From assembly GCF_900167135.1 (NCBI RefSeq), contig NZ_FUWZ01000002.1, forward strand, positions 1-64,000: a DNA stretch of 64,000 nucleotides. The letters are read 5' to 3'. Of the stretch, positions 50,252 to 59,717 are shown in pieces; position 1 is the first letter of the stretch; each line of letters begins with the position of its first letter. Origin of the DNA: Chitinophaga eiseniae (GTDB lineage Bacteria > Bacteroidota > Bacteroidia > Chitinophagales > Chitinophagaceae). Under the pieces are notes generated by a model that searched no databases, had not been told where the DNA came from, and saw only the letters and a list, made by a program, of their open reading frames with translations. The translations under genes were made by a program, and so were the position numbers.

Positions 50252-50923
50252 TTACAAAACAGGCTCGAGGTGTAAGATATAAGCATCCAAATGCCTGGCG
50301 CTGTCAGCAGACAGGAACTTACCGGAAGCACTGTCATATGCTACAGACAAGTTATTGACCCCGTCGCCATATTTGAGCTGGGTCATGGGAGATGTTACCA
50401 GGGTCACAACGGTGTTGCTGAGTACCTGCGACTGAAGCCAGATGTAAACCGTGGTAAAGGGAGTCATAGTGGCGGTGCTGGCCAGCAGCACAGGAGCTGC
50501 CGACAGCGCGTTGCCTGTAATATCTGTTCCGTTAACGGTAGCGTCCTGATATAAGCCAACTGTCATATAATCCTGCGCATCGTATTTGTTGAGCAGTGAA
50601 TACGCGTCAGGAGAACCTCCGCTCACCGGACCTTTAATATTGGCCGAAGGTTCCAGGGTGTACAATTTATTCATGGCTGCTCCCACCGGCACGCTGGATA
50701 ATTGGTCCAGCTTCGCGCCATTCTGCACTTTGGAAGTAGAAGCGTAAATGCCATATTCTTCCCCCCAACTCAGCTTGTTGGACCGCATGGGCCTGAAAAC
50801 CTGCCATGCGACATTGGGGGCAGAGCCTCCGGTGGGTTTAGCCACCACCACATTGCTACCGGTTGCATACAATACGTCCAGTTGCGCCTGGGTAAACTGT
50901 ACAGATAAACTATATTCTGCCAT
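50252..50923 (-). CDS. Hypothetical protein, 223 aa
   Basis: No signal peptide. It begins MAEYSLSVQFTQAQLDVLYA, followed by a beta-rich chain with SNVVVAKPTGGSAPNVAWQV, EEYGIYASTSKVQNGAKLDQ and PMTQLKYGDGVNNLSVAYD. I do not recognise a family. It lies 135 nt downstream of the kinase-fusion stop and 42 nt upstream of the collar-like gene, on the same strand. A cytoplasmic beta-sandwich that is exported by an unrecognised route, or a structural component, is conceivable but unproven. Confidence 0.55.
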   Translation of the reverse strand: MAEYSLSVQFTQAQLDVLYATGSNVVVAKPTGGSAPNVAWQVFRPMRSNKLSWGEEYGIYASTSKVQNGAKLDQLSSVPVGAAMNKLYTLEPSANIKGPVSGGSPDAYSLLNKYDAQDYMTVGLYQDATVNGTDITGNALSAAPVLLASTATMTPFTTVYIWLQSQVLSNTVVTLVTSPMTQLKYGDGVNNLSVAYDSASGKFLSADSARHLDAYILHLEPVL

Positions 50924-51058
50924 TTTACTAAGTTTTAAAGTACTTACCTACTCTTTTCAGGCTTTTCGGTATCCGCCTGTGATGGTCAATCCGGAGCTCC
51001 ATTGACTTGATGTTTCAAAGCTAACCAGCAGTAAAAAAAATTCCTATTTCAACATATT

Positions 51059-53971
51059 TCAACGGGCCGACAAAACGGTTTCATAGGATTTGCGTGATAT
51101 ACGGAGAGCTACCTGATCGGCCGGCAGCTCCCGCAGCCATTGCAGCGCCTGCTCGCACAGGGAAATACATTCCCGGTTGGCCGACGTACTGATCAGCTGC
51201 TGTATGCCTGTCAGCTGCCATTCAATAGCGGCTGCCACATTACCGGCGCCGTGAAGATGTTGTGCGAGCTCATTCATCAGCAACACGTCCGGCTGTTCAT
51301 CGGGAGGGACCGATGCCATCAGCGCTTCCGCTATCCGGGCGTGCGCCTGCTTCCGCGCAGGCGGCGACTGACTGTCGTATGTTACCTCGCAGAAAAGCAT
51401 ATGACGAAACACATAGTACAGCCCTTTCTCTGTCCGCAGCGGAATGAGGATATCCGCCGCCGTCAGCACCTGTAAATCCTTCCACACGCTGCCGGCTTCT
51501 TTCATCGCCACTTTTATCAGCAGCCGGGAAGAAAATTCCCTTCCTATAGTAGCTGCCAGCTGCGCTGTTTCTTTGGCGGCGCCCGCCTGGTCCAGTTTAG
51601 CCTGCAACAGCTCCTTCAGGGTAAGCGGCACACCCGGCAGCCGGTTCTCCCTGATGAGATGATAAATATGCTCTGCCGATGTCAGCCATCCTTCCGCCAA
51701 CAATAACTGCAACAACTCTTCCACAAAAAACGGTACACCGCCGGTATGTTGCAGGATATAGTGCAGCGCGGCAGGCGCTATTTTTTTTCCATGCCCCAGC
51801 TGCTCCTCCACCATAGCCTTTACCGCCGGCTCGTCCAGTGGTTCCAGTGGGAGCCGGGTAAACAAAGTAGTATGCCATGACGGCGTAAAATTTGTTCTGG
51901 CGGAAAGCAAAAACATACACCCTCCCTGTCCGCGGTCCGCCATCATATCCGCTAAAAACTCATGGCTACCGGGATCCATCCAATGCAGGTCTTCCAGCAG
52001 CAGTACATATTTTTTCTTCCGGGAGATGTTGATCATACATTTTTTCAATGCCTGGAAGAGTAACCGTTTCTGGTCTGCCGGCGCCGCCTGCGAAGGGGGA
52101 TAACAGTCGGTAAACGGCCAGCCAAAACAGGCCAGCACCACCGGCATGGTAACCGCCAAATCGCAGCCTGCGGCAGACAACAGCTGTTCCAGCAGCGATA
52201 CGGCCCGCCCCCCTGCCTGCTGATACAATCCATAGTACTGCCGGATGATTTCTATAAAGGGAAATAAAGTCCGGTGTTTATGCTCCGGCAAACAGCGGCG
52301 TTCAATCAGCATGACGCCTGTCATTTTTTTCCTGGCCTCCAGCATTAGCCTGGATTTGCCAATGCCCGCCTCACCGGTTATCAGCACCACCTCCCTGTGC
52401 GTCTCCTCTACCCGTTCATAACAGCGGATAATAGTATCCAGCGCCTCGGCCCTCCCATGCATGGAGCGGTTGGCTGCCGTGGCATACAGCCGGGAAAAAA
52501 CTTCCGCACGGCGTTCCTTCAACACGTAAAAAGTTTCCCGCACCCCGACACATCCTTCTCCGGGGAGATGGTGGCATTTCTCCAGCTCCGCAAAGTGGCT
52601 TATCAATGCGGCGGTGGTACCGGTAACGAGTATACGGTCCGCCGGCGTGTCCTGCAGCAGGTTAAATCCCGTACCGGGCGTAGTACCTTCCGCCACCCTG
52701 TTCTCCCGGGAGATAATAATGCCGGTATGGATCGTTTGCCGGGTTACCAACGTTATCCTTTGTTGTTCATGTAACAGCAGGTTGTGCTGCTGCATCTCTC
52801 CCAACACTTCCAGCGCGGTGCGGCAGGCCATGCGGGCGTCGTTGTCGGTGGCCTGTGGATAACCGAAATAAATCAACAGGTTACCAGCCATCATTCCTTT
52901 GACGAAACCGCCAAAACGTGCGGCAATGGCAGCACATCCCCGCAGCTGACGATGCAGCAACTCCTCCAGTACATCTTCCTCCGGCTGCAGCCCTTTACAG
53001 GCTACCGTCTCCAGCTTTATGCACAGTACGGTTACCAACCGCTTTTCCCTTTTTTCGTAGTGCCATGACAGCATGTTGTCCATGGTTTCCATAGAAGAGA
53101 ACTTCCGCATCGTATGGGTAACCGCCGCCATTGGCGGAACGGTTAATTCGGTAGCTGCCAGCTCCTGCAGCAACAGGTGCGCGTCTGCCGCCCGGTCCAC
53201 CGCTTTTTTCTCCAGCACCCGTTGCAGCAGGTTTCCAAGCGGATGCTCCGTTAAAAAGCCTGGTAGTGGGACAGGGTCCGCGCTTAACTGCTGCTCGTAC
53301 ACCGCTGTTAATGTACCACCGCTGATAACAGGGGTACCGGTGATACATTCTGTCAGCACCAGCCCCCAGGCATACAGGTCAGACCGTACAGAGGGCGGTT
53401 CTCCCCGCAGCTGCTCCGGCGCACAATAAGCAGGGGTGCCGGCCGTGTCATCTGCCGGAAAACCATCTCCTGTAAAAATACTGATACCGAAATCGAGCAC
53501 TTTGGCATAAGGCCTTGCACCTGGCTGCGTGATCATGATATTTTCCGGCTTCAGGTCCCGGTGTACGATCCCCATGCTATGTGCGCAAGCCAATGCGTCC
53601 AACACCTGCCCCATCAGTTCCGCTGCCAGGGGCAGATGAATGACTCCATGTTGCTGAATAAACTGTTTGAGCGTTATACCCGCGATGTATTCAAAAACAA
53701 CAAACGGTATGTGATCCCCGGTGTAGCCGGTATCCAGTAGCTTCACGATACAGGGATGATTGATCTCCGAACAGATCCTTACTTCTCTTTCAAACCGCTC
53801 CTGCCGCTGCCGGTCTGACAACGAATTTCCTTTTATCAGTTTAATGGCCACATACTGACGGGTGTTTTTCCGGATAGCTTTGTATACACAGCTGTGCATA
53901 CTTTCAAACAGGGTTTCCACGATACTGTAATATTCCATGGAGGGAAAAGGGCCGTGCTTTGAGGGTTTCAT
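51059..53971 (-). CDS. Ser/Thr kinase - degenerate cyclase - ATPase fusion (TOMM-type kinase/cyclase layout)
   Basis: Residues 14-280 are a Hanks-type kinase: VAIKLIKG (Lys44), HRDLKPEN (Asp139), DFG at 160-162 and APEQL. Residues 308-480 look like a class III nucleotide cyclase, but the first metal aspartate region reads VLCIKLETV and the second reads MMAGNLLIYFG, so both metal-binding aspartates are missing and the domain is probably inactive. Residues 505-800 are an AAA-type ATPase: Walker A GEAGIGKS (533-540) and the Walker B/sensor region LLLEDLHWMDPGS. The order kinase-cyclase-ATPase is that of TOMM-system fusion proteins, but the chain stops at 970 residues, short of their usual length. 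An FHA gene lies 35 nt upstream on the same strand. Confidence 0.88.
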   Translation of the reverse strand: MKPSKHGPFPSMEYYSIVETLFESMHSCVYKAIRKNTRQYVAIKLIKGNSLSDRQRQERFEREVRICSEINHPCIVKLLDTGYTGDHIPFVVFEYIAGITLKQFIQQHGVIHLPLAAELMGQVLDALACAHSMGIVHRDLKPENIMITQPGARPYAKVLDFGISIFTGDGFPADDTAGTPAYCAPEQLRGEPPSVRSDLYAWGLVLTECITGTPVISGGTLTAVYEQQLSADPVPLPGFLTEHPLGNLLQRVLEKKAVDRAADAHLLLQELAATELTVPPMAAVTHTMRKFSSMETMDNMLSWHYEKREKRLVTVLCIKLETVACKGLQPEEDVLEELLHRQLRGCAAIAARFGGFVKGMMAGNLLIYFGYPQATDNDARMACRTALEVLGEMQQHNLLLHEQQRITLVTRQTIHTGIIISRENRVAEGTTPGTGFNLLQDTPADRILVTGTTAALISHFAELEKCHHLPGEGCVGVRETFYVLKERRAEVFSRLYATAANRSMHGRAEALDTIIRCYERVEETHREVVLITGEAGIGKSRLMLEARKKMTGVMLIERRCLPEHKHRTLFPFIEIIRQYYGLYQQAGGRAVSLLEQLLSAAGCDLAVTMPVVLACFGWPFTDCYPPSQAAPADQKRLLFQALKKCMINISRKKKYVLLLEDLHWMDPGSHEFLADMMADRGQGGCMFLLSARTNFTPSWHTTLFTRLPLEPLDEPAVKAMVEEQLGHGKKIAPAALHYILQHTGGVPFFVEELLQLLLAEGWLTSAEHIYHLIRENRLPGVPLTLKELLQAKLDQAGAAKETAQLAATIGREFSSRLLIKVAMKEAGSVWKDLQVLTAADILIPLRTEKGLYYVFRHMLFCEVTYDSQSPPARKQAHARIAEALMASVPPDEQPDVLLMNELAQHLHGAGNVAAAIEWQLTGIQQLISTSANRECISLCEQALQWLRELPADQVALRISRKSYETVLSAR

Positions 53972-54006
53972 AGGAATACATTGCTGTTTTTCAGGCAGCC
54001 TTCCTG

Positions 54007-54771
54007 TCAGGGCAATATGCTGCCCAGATCTTCAGATCCCTTGCTGATACTGAAATAAGGATGCCCTAAACGGACTTCTCCCATACGTCTTTCTACAACG
54101 TTGGCAAACATCTGCCCGAAAGACAGTTGTTCGTATAGCTGTTTCCGTAAGCGAAAAATCTGTAGGTTGATAAAATAAACATCTATTTCTTTCCGCATCT
54201 CTTTGGAGATGTCGCTGATGAGTTCATCGAGGGAGATCCATCCCTGTTCTTCCGGACGTTGCTTTAGCTGGTGATCGGCCAGCCGTTTGCGTGCCAGTGC
54301 CAGCAGCAGGTAGTTGTGCGCCCTGCTGCCCAGATCAATGAGCTGGTCTGCCGATACCTTCAGCTGCAAACGGATATGTTCTTCATTACTGCTGAGCAAA
54401 AACAGGAAAACGGTATGGCGGGTCAGGTTGAAATGATCGATCGTATCTTCCAGATAACCGTGCAGACCAGGAGCAGGCGGTTGCAGATCGATCACATTCC
54501 AGCAGGTTGTTTCCGTACTGCCAAAACGTATCTGATGTTTTCTGCTGAGTTTGCGGATGGACTGGCGCAGCAGCTCATTGTCGATAAGCGTTCCGTTCCG
54601 GCTGTGGTCACGGAGAAACCACCCTTCCCGGTTCCAGAAAATGGTAGCGTGGGATTGAGAGACATCCTGCTGTGGAATACATCTGTGAACGATAGCAGCA
54701 TTCCGTCCGAAGGCATAATAGGGTGTTAATACAATGAGCTCTTTGGTAACAACATTGATCATACTAGCCAT
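54007..54771 (-). CDS. FHA-domain protein, 254 aa
   Basis: Residues about 5-100 form an FHA phosphothreonine-binding domain with AFGRNAAIVHR, SQSHATIFWNREGWFLRDHS and RNGTLIDNELL; the key Gly-Arg, Ser-x-x-His and Asn-Gly residues are present. The C-terminal half is helical (LLLALARKRLADHQLKQRPE then GWISLDELISDISKEMRKEI) and may be winged-helix-like. The gene is immediately upstream of the kinase-fusion gene (35 nt), so the FHA protein probably binds the autophosphorylated kinase or its substrate. It is downstream of the TPR histidine kinase, separated by a terminator. Confidence 0.88.
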   Translation of the reverse strand: MASMINVVTKELIVLTPYYAFGRNAAIVHRCIPQQDVSQSHATIFWNREGWFLRDHSRNGTLIDNELLRQSIRKLSRKHQIRFGSTETTCWNVIDLQPPAPGLHGYLEDTIDHFNLTRHTVFLFLLSSNEEHIRLQLKVSADQLIDLGSRAHNYLLLALARKRLADHQLKQRPEEQGWISLDELISDISKEMRKEIDVYFINLQIFRLRKQLYEQLSFGQMFANVVERRMGEVRLGHPYFSISKGSEDLGSILP

Positions 54772-54941
54772 GGATAGTCAGTTTCATTAGGGTTGTCAAC
54801 AGCAATATGGCGATATTCTGATCTGATAGGGATAGCAGGGACTTCCGGTCAAAGGGATAGATAGTGTCCAGGTATAGGCAGCGGAGTATACCTGTCCTGC
54901 TAAAATAAGCTATTTTATGGGAACAGTCACCAAAAAGTGAA

Positions 54942-54966
54942 AGCCGTATAGCGATGCTATACGGCT
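54942..54966 (-). terminator. Terminator of the TPR histidine kinase gene
   Basis: A perfect 11-bp stem AGCCGTATAGC/GCTATACGGCT with a 3-base loop lies just downstream of the minus-strand stop at 55015 and is followed on that strand by TTTCACTTTTTGG. Confidence 0.85.
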
Positions 54967-55014
54967 TCCTGTAACTTCTTTTCGGGTACGTTTTTTTATC
55001 AGGCAGAGGATTCA

Positions 55015-57111
55015 TTACCGGTGATTCGTTTCATCATATTTCTCCAGCTCCACAATAAACTCCGTTCCTTTTCCTTCTTCGCTTTCAAACCATATCCTGC
55101 CACCGTGGGCATCTACAATTTGTTTGGAGATCGCCAGTCCGAAACCGAAAGACTCTTCTCCCATAGTGCCACGGCGTTTTACATCCTGCGACAAATTAAA
55201 AATACTTCCCTTCAGATGATCGGGAATACCGATACCATTATCCCGCACTGTAATACGGACCACAGCGTCTTCCAGTGCCATAGCCACTTCCACCACACCA
55301 CCAACGGGGCTGAACTTCACCGCATTGGTAATAAGATTGGAGAATACCCGCCATATTTTTTCACGGCTGGCCCAGATGGTCGCCTGGAAAAGATTCACCA
55401 CAATCAGCTGTTCTTTTTCTTTTGCTTTTGTTTTTACCAGGTCGATACAATAGCGCAGGGCAACATCCACTTCTACCTGCTCTTTCCTGATATCTCCCCG
55501 CACATTCATATACAGCAGGTTACTGATCAGCTCCAACGCCATATGGCCCGACTGGTGGATGAGGTATAATGCTTCTGTATTCTGCGGATCAGTGATATTG
55601 CCGTAACTTCTCAGGAAATCGGCCATGGATATCATATTTCCAACGGGGTTACGAAGGTCGTGGGCTACTACTTTCAGCATACGGGTGTTATCCTGCTGGC
55701 TCTGCTCCAGCGCCCGCAAGCTTTTTTCGAGATGCTCGTTCTGCCGGGAGATCAGCCTGTTCAGGCTTTCCAGCTTAGCCGTCTGTTTGCTGGACCGCTT
55801 CCAGTTCTGCCAGATAAGTACTACAATGATCACTACCAGCAGTGTAAAAAGCAACATGATACTGAGGTAGGTGTTCTTTATCTCGTTCTGCTTTTTCAGC
55901 AGGTCCAATTCCATTTCGCCTGACAGGTAATTGACCTGCGTCTTTACATCCACCGCATGAAAAGGGTCCCTGACAATGGTCAGCGAGTCTTTCATACGCC
56001 GGTGGCTTCGCCACAGCGCCAAAGCATCCGTAAGGTTACCCGTTGCCTCGTAGTACCTGGACTGCAATTCCATCCAGGATAGCTCCGAGCCTTTATCCGG
56101 TACCGTATCAATCGTTCCCCGCATTTTTAGCAACCACTCCTTCGCCTCCGGAAATTTTTTTTGCATCAGTTTTAAACTGATCAGATGTCCCATATTGATC
56201 TGCGCGTTCTTCGGTTCGGCACCAGGCAGCAAATTCAAAGCAATGCTCTTCCTTAGCAATTGTTCACCCGTGAGCGTATCTCCATGCCTAATCAGCAGAT
56301 CACCTTTGTTACCCAGTACGACCCCTTCTGCAGCTGCTGAAAAAGCAGCCCAGTTATCCACTTTCAGGAAAGGGAGTTTATGCAGGTTGATATATTTCAG
56401 TGCGCTGTCATAATAGTACAAAGCACTGTCTTTGTTGTTCAGCCGGTCAAAGCACAGCGCAACATTGTCCAGCTCTCCCTGCTGATAACTGAACCGGTAA
56501 AATGTTTTTTCCCGGCAGGCGCCCAGTTCTGTGAACGCGTTTTTAAAATATGGAATCGCCATGTCGTACTTCCGTTGCTGATAGTACACCATCGCCAGCT
56601 TGGCGCTGTATTCTCCCAATGCACAGGTATCTCTGGTACGCTCAATAAACGTTCTGCCCTCGTAATACAACGACAACGCATTGTCCAGTTTCCCCTCGTC
56701 TCTGTTGATATCCCCCAGGAAGATGAGGGCCCTGCCGTATTCCGCTGCATACCCCGGCCGGTTGGTTTTGCCGGAAAGCACTTTCAGGATGCTGTCTATA
56801 TATATCCTTCCCCGGTAGCGGTCCACCTGATTCATCCAGTAGTAATCCAGTTTATATCTGTACTTCCATACCAGGTCCATAGGACCGGGGTTAGGAAATT
56901 TTGCGTAAATGGAATCCAGTATATGAAAGGCTGCAGGACCCGGCACCAGCAGGTCCGTTCGCTGAAAGACAGGTTTAAAATAAGCAGGATGATCGGCGTT
57001 ATCATTGCCGGTACGGTTACACGCCATCGGCAAAGTCAACAACAATGGGACCAACCAACACAATATGCTTTTATAAAAACATTGATCACAGGACACGGAA
57101 AAAAAACGCAT
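55015..57111 (-). CDS. TPR-containing sensor histidine kinase (HisKA type)
   Basis: The 698-residue protein has an N-terminal signal-like segment (FYKSILCWLVPLLLTLPMAC), about six TPR-like repeats (for example MAIPYFKNAFTELGACREKT and DNALSLYYEGRTFIERTRDT) and a transmembrane helix near residues 400-425 (STYLSIMLLFTLLVVIIVVL). Its kinase core has an H-box VVAHDLRNPVGNMISMADFL, an N-box FSNLITNAVKFSPVGG, a G1 box DNGIGIP and a G2 box FGFGLAISK. No response regulator is adjacent; the FHA/kinase genes downstream may be its pathway partners. It senses through periplasmic TPRs. An upstream gap of about 230 nt contains its promoter. Confidence 0.92.
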   Translation of the reverse strand: MRFFSVSCDQCFYKSILCWLVPLLLTLPMACNRTGNDNADHPAYFKPVFQRTDLLVPGPAAFHILDSIYAKFPNPGPMDLVWKYRYKLDYYWMNQVDRYRGRIYIDSILKVLSGKTNRPGYAAEYGRALIFLGDINRDEGKLDNALSLYYEGRTFIERTRDTCALGEYSAKLAMVYYQQRKYDMAIPYFKNAFTELGACREKTFYRFSYQQGELDNVALCFDRLNNKDSALYYYDSALKYINLHKLPFLKVDNWAAFSAAAEGVVLGNKGDLLIRHGDTLTGEQLLRKSIALNLLPGAEPKNAQINMGHLISLKLMQKKFPEAKEWLLKMRGTIDTVPDKGSELSWMELQSRYYEATGNLTDALALWRSHRRMKDSLTIVRDPFHAVDVKTQVNYLSGEMELDLLKKQNEIKNTYLSIMLLFTLLVVIIVVLIWQNWKRSSKQTAKLESLNRLISRQNEHLEKSLRALEQSQQDNTRMLKVVAHDLRNPVGNMISMADFLRSYGNITDPQNTEALYLIHQSGHMALELISNLLYMNVRGDIRKEQVEVDVALRYCIDLVKTKAKEKEQLIVVNLFQATIWASREKIWRVFSNLITNAVKFSPVGGVVEVAMALEDAVVRITVRDNGIGIPDHLKGSIFNLSQDVKRRGTMGEESFGFGLAISKQIVDAHGGRIWFESEEGKGTEFIVELEKYDETNHR

Positions 57112-57280
57112 TCAATAAAATTAATATACTAATAAACAGCGTTTACCAATCGGTTCGTCGTAAGCCAGGGGAACAACATGTAAGTCTTCCGAACATTCAT
57201 GACCAAATATACATTGGAAGGCAGACATTCACAACAGGCGGGATATTATGTCGGAAAATGTGACAGGGAGGCCTTTTCCA

Positions 57281-57312
57281 CCTGAACAACCGCTTTTCAG
57301 CGGTTGTTCAGG
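57281..57312. terminator. Strong palindromic hairpin
   Basis: A perfect 14-bp stem CCTGAACAACCGCT/AGCGGTTGTTCAGG with a TTTC loop lies between the histidine kinase start and the amidinotransferase remnant. It could end minus-strand transcription from the remnant. Confidence 0.7.
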
Positions 57313-57341
57313 TTATTATTGATGTGCTTGCTTTTAAAGCC

Positions 57342-57713
57342 TCAGCTTTTACGTAACAGAGGCTGTGTGCTGCAACGAAAAGAACCGCCCAGGCTGCGGG
57401 TGATATGAAAATCCACGTATTCCACGGTAACTCCGCGGCTGGCTATCTGATCGCCGATATGCCGGAACACCGGATCGGTCACATATACCTCCGGGCTAAG
57501 TGGCAGCCCGTTCGTGGCCAGGTTGGTCGCTTCTTTATACGTCACGTTGATACGGTCCCAGGTGCGGGGCCTTTCGGGGATGCCATCTTTGAACGCCTCC
57601 TCACACACTACCATCAGGTCGTTCCTGATAAAACCGAGTGCGCAATCGAGATGCAGGATGTCTGGTTGCAGCCGCACCACTTCCAGCGTGTAGCCGTAAG
57701 GGTGAAGCAGTTT
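57342..57713 (-). pseudogene. Amidinotransferase/dimethylargininase-type remnant (5'-truncated)
   Basis: The minus-strand frame reads LLHPYGYTLEVVRLQPDILH then LDCALGFIRNDLMVVCEEAF, PLSPEVYVTDPVFRHIGDQI and FHITRSLGGSFRCSTQPLLR. The LHLDC block and the final RCSTQPLL with the catalytic cysteine are typical of glycine-amidinotransferase-like enzymes. An in-frame stop precedes KLLHPYG, so about two thirds of the enzyme, including most of the catalytic Asp/Glu/His residues, is lost. No start or ribosome site is convincing. It is a relic of an arginine-derived amidine pathway gene. Confidence 0.78.
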
Positions 57714-57975
57714 CTAAACTATTCCGCATTAGCCCGGTATGGCACCTAACCGCACCCAACCTTTCCCGGCATTTTTTTTTAATATTTACACAACATTTCC
57801 TATCCGTTAATCCTTATTTATTCATCTCACCTTTTTTAGAAAAATCGTCCCCGGAAAAAGCCGTGTTTGGTATTGATGATCGCTGAGACTGGCAGAAAAC
57901 CCCATTTCCCGAAGGTTATCCTGTGACACCCCTTCACTCCTTGCTATATTCTTTCACTTCTAAAAAAGTATCCAC

Positions 57976-59088
57976 ATGAGTGCATTGTTTAAAAAACAGC
58001 CGGCAGTGGTAACATCTACCGGAACACCCCAAAAACTCTTTCGGGCCGGCATGGCGGCCACCGTTATCAGCTTTCTGCTGACAGTCACCAGCTGCCATAA
58101 AGGCGACCCACACCAGGCCTGTGTTCAATGTGACTGTCTGAGTAAATCCTACAAACAAATCAATCTCGTGGCAGACACGAATGGTTACAATGCAGGCCGT
58201 ATCGACCCCCGACTACGGAATGCCTGGGGCATCGCTGTGGGCGCCACCGGCGCCTTTTGGATTTCCGCTGCCGGCAACGGCTCCAGCGTGATCTACGATA
58301 AAAGCGGCGCTGCCCTCAGAGCACCGGTATTTATCCCTTCCCCCCTGGGTAAAAATCCCGGCTCCCCTACCGGTGTGGTATTCAACAGCACTACCAGCTT
58401 CAAGGGTGCCCGTTTTATCTATGCCACGGAAGAAGGCACGATCGTATCCTGGACTTCCGGCGATACAGCGGTGATACAGGCCAACCGCGCTTCCTTCAAT
58501 GCTGTTTACAAAGGCATTGCAATGGCCATCGACAGCGGCAAACTTTACCTCTATGCAACCAATTTCCACAATGGCACCGTCGATGTATTTGATTCCGCCT
58601 ATCATTACGTCAGCACCAAACCCTTCCATGATCCGGCTATCCCTGCAGGCTTTGCGCCGTTCAATATCCGCAACATCGAAGGCGTGCTTTTCGTTACTTA
58701 CGCGAAACAGGGACCCGGCAAAAAAGATGATCAGGCCGGACCAGGCAACGGGTATGTGAACATCTACAGGACCAACGGCACCCTCATCAGGAGGTTCGCC
58801 TCCGGCGGCACCCTTAACTCACCCTGGGGCATCACACAAGGCTGCTCCGGCACATGGCCGTTCAATGACGGTGTAATTCTCATCGGTAATTTCGGCGACG
58901 GTCATATCAATGCCTACAATGCAAGAGGAACTTATCTCGGACAGTTGCAGAAAGGCAACGGCCCGGTTATCATAGACGGCTTATGGGCACTGGAAAGCAA
59001 CCTGCCTTCCGCCCCCAATCAGCTGTTCTTCACAGCTGGCCCTGATGATGAGAAACATGGTTTGTTTGGTTATCTCCGGAAAAACTAA
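57976..59088 (+). CDS. TIGR03118-family secreted beta-propeller protein
   Basis: An N-terminal hydrophobic segment (MAATVISFLLTVTSC) with a lipobox-like cysteine is followed by CVQCDC and then YKQINLVADTNGYNAGRIDP and RLRNAWGIAVGATGAFWISA. These, together with GSPTGVVFNSTTSFKGARFI and GYVNIYRTNGTLIRRFASGG plus LNSPWGI, are the hallmarks of TIGR03118 proteins. The fold is expected to be a six-bladed propeller with NHL-like character. Function is unknown for the family. The gene is monocistronic and closed by a strong terminator. Confidence 0.85.
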   Translation: MSALFKKQPAVVTSTGTPQKLFRAGMAATVISFLLTVTSCHKGDPHQACVQCDCLSKSYKQINLVADTNGYNAGRIDPRLRNAWGIAVGATGAFWISAAGNGSSVIYDKSGAALRAPVFIPSPLGKNPGSPTGVVFNSTTSFKGARFIYATEEGTIVSWTSGDTAVIQANRASFNAVYKGIAMAIDSGKLYLYATNFHNGTVDVFDSAYHYVSTKPFHDPAIPAGFAPFNIRNIEGVLFVTYAKQGPGKKDDQAGPGNGYVNIYRTNGTLIRRFASGGTLNSPWGITQGCSGTWPFNDGVILIGNFGDGHINAYNARGTYLGQLQKGNGPVIIDGLWALESNLPSAPNQLFFTAGPDDEKHGLFGYLRKN

Positions 59089-59136
59089 CATCCACTTATA
59101 TCAGCACAGCGACGAGCAACTGCAACGTCAGCAAAA

Positions 59137-59162
59137 AGCCGGGCGTATTTTTGCGCCCGGCT
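59137..59162 (+). terminator. Terminator of the TIGR03118-family gene
   Basis: AGCCGGGCG pairs perfectly with CGCCCGGCT around TATTTTTG, 48 nt after the stop at 59088. It is between convergent genes (59185 ends on the minus strand) and may serve both. Confidence 0.75.
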
Positions 59163-59184
59163 CCCCATGTATCATAAAAGTAAG

Positions 59185-59667
59185 TTACAACGTGGATAAC
59201 AGACAGGCGACGATCACCAGCGTCACGGTAGCGATGGCGCACACTGTACGAACGGTATTCAGCCTGTTCCAGGGCCGTTCAAAACGTACGCGGTGTGCGG
59301 CCAGCGCGGCGCTGTCCTCCAGCGCCACTTTGTCCAGCGCATTGTTCAACGGCACATTACCCGCCATCGTTACACCGAATACGCCTAACAGGTAAGTCAC
59401 CGCCGCTGCCAGCAGCCACCATCCCGACGACTGCATTCCCTCCCGGAACACCAGCCAGGTGCTCAGCGGCAGCAAAAACACCGGTCCCATAAATCCCACA
59501 AAAAACACCGGGTTGAGAATAGCCCGGTTAATAGACTGCATCGCTGCCAGGTAAGCAGCATCCGGCAAACGGCCCAGGCCAGGATTCACCGAACAGGAGT
59601 AGGCATAAAACAGGCCCGCCATCAGCGCGGCCGTTACGGCTGTTATGACCAATAGAAAAAATAGCAT
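59185..59667 (-). CDS. DUF1772 membrane protein
   Basis: The 160-residue protein has four hydrophobic helices (LFFLLVITAVTAALMAGLFY; PVFFVGFMGPVFLLPLSTWL; WWLLAAAVTYLLGVFGVTMA; VRTVCAIATVTLVIVACLLS) and the conserved NVPLNNAL block followed by FERPWNRLNTVR. This is DUF1772, related to anthrone oxygenase-type proteins; in bacteria the function is unknown. The gene is alone. Its start at 59667 lies near the start of a gene-free 115-nt gap before the SusD terminator. Confidence 0.88.
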   Translation of the reverse strand: MLFFLLVITAVTAALMAGLFYAYSCSVNPGLGRLPDAAYLAAMQSINRAILNPVFFVGFMGPVFLLPLSTWLVFREGMQSSGWWLLAAAVTYLLGVFGVTMAGNVPLNNALDKVALEDSAALAAHRVRFERPWNRLNTVRTVCAIATVTLVIVACLLSTL

Positions 59668-59717
59668 AGTAACAGATCAGGTTATGCTTAAAGATAGGCA
59701 ACCTGCCAAAAACAGAC

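Noticed and set aside
48618-50923. Prophage or tail-like injection system
   Set aside because: One protein has a tail-collar-like block, but there are no sheath, tube, baseplate, terminase or portal genes.
51059-53971. TOMM (thiazole/oxazole) peptide cluster
   Set aside because: The kinase fusion resembles a TOMM-associated protein, but there is no YcaO cyclodehydratase, dehydrogenase or nitrile-hydratase-type precursor nearby.
54764-55015. 83-codon minus-strand ORF between the histidine kinase and FHA genes
   Set aside because: It runs through the terminator at 54942-54966 and has no conserved feature.
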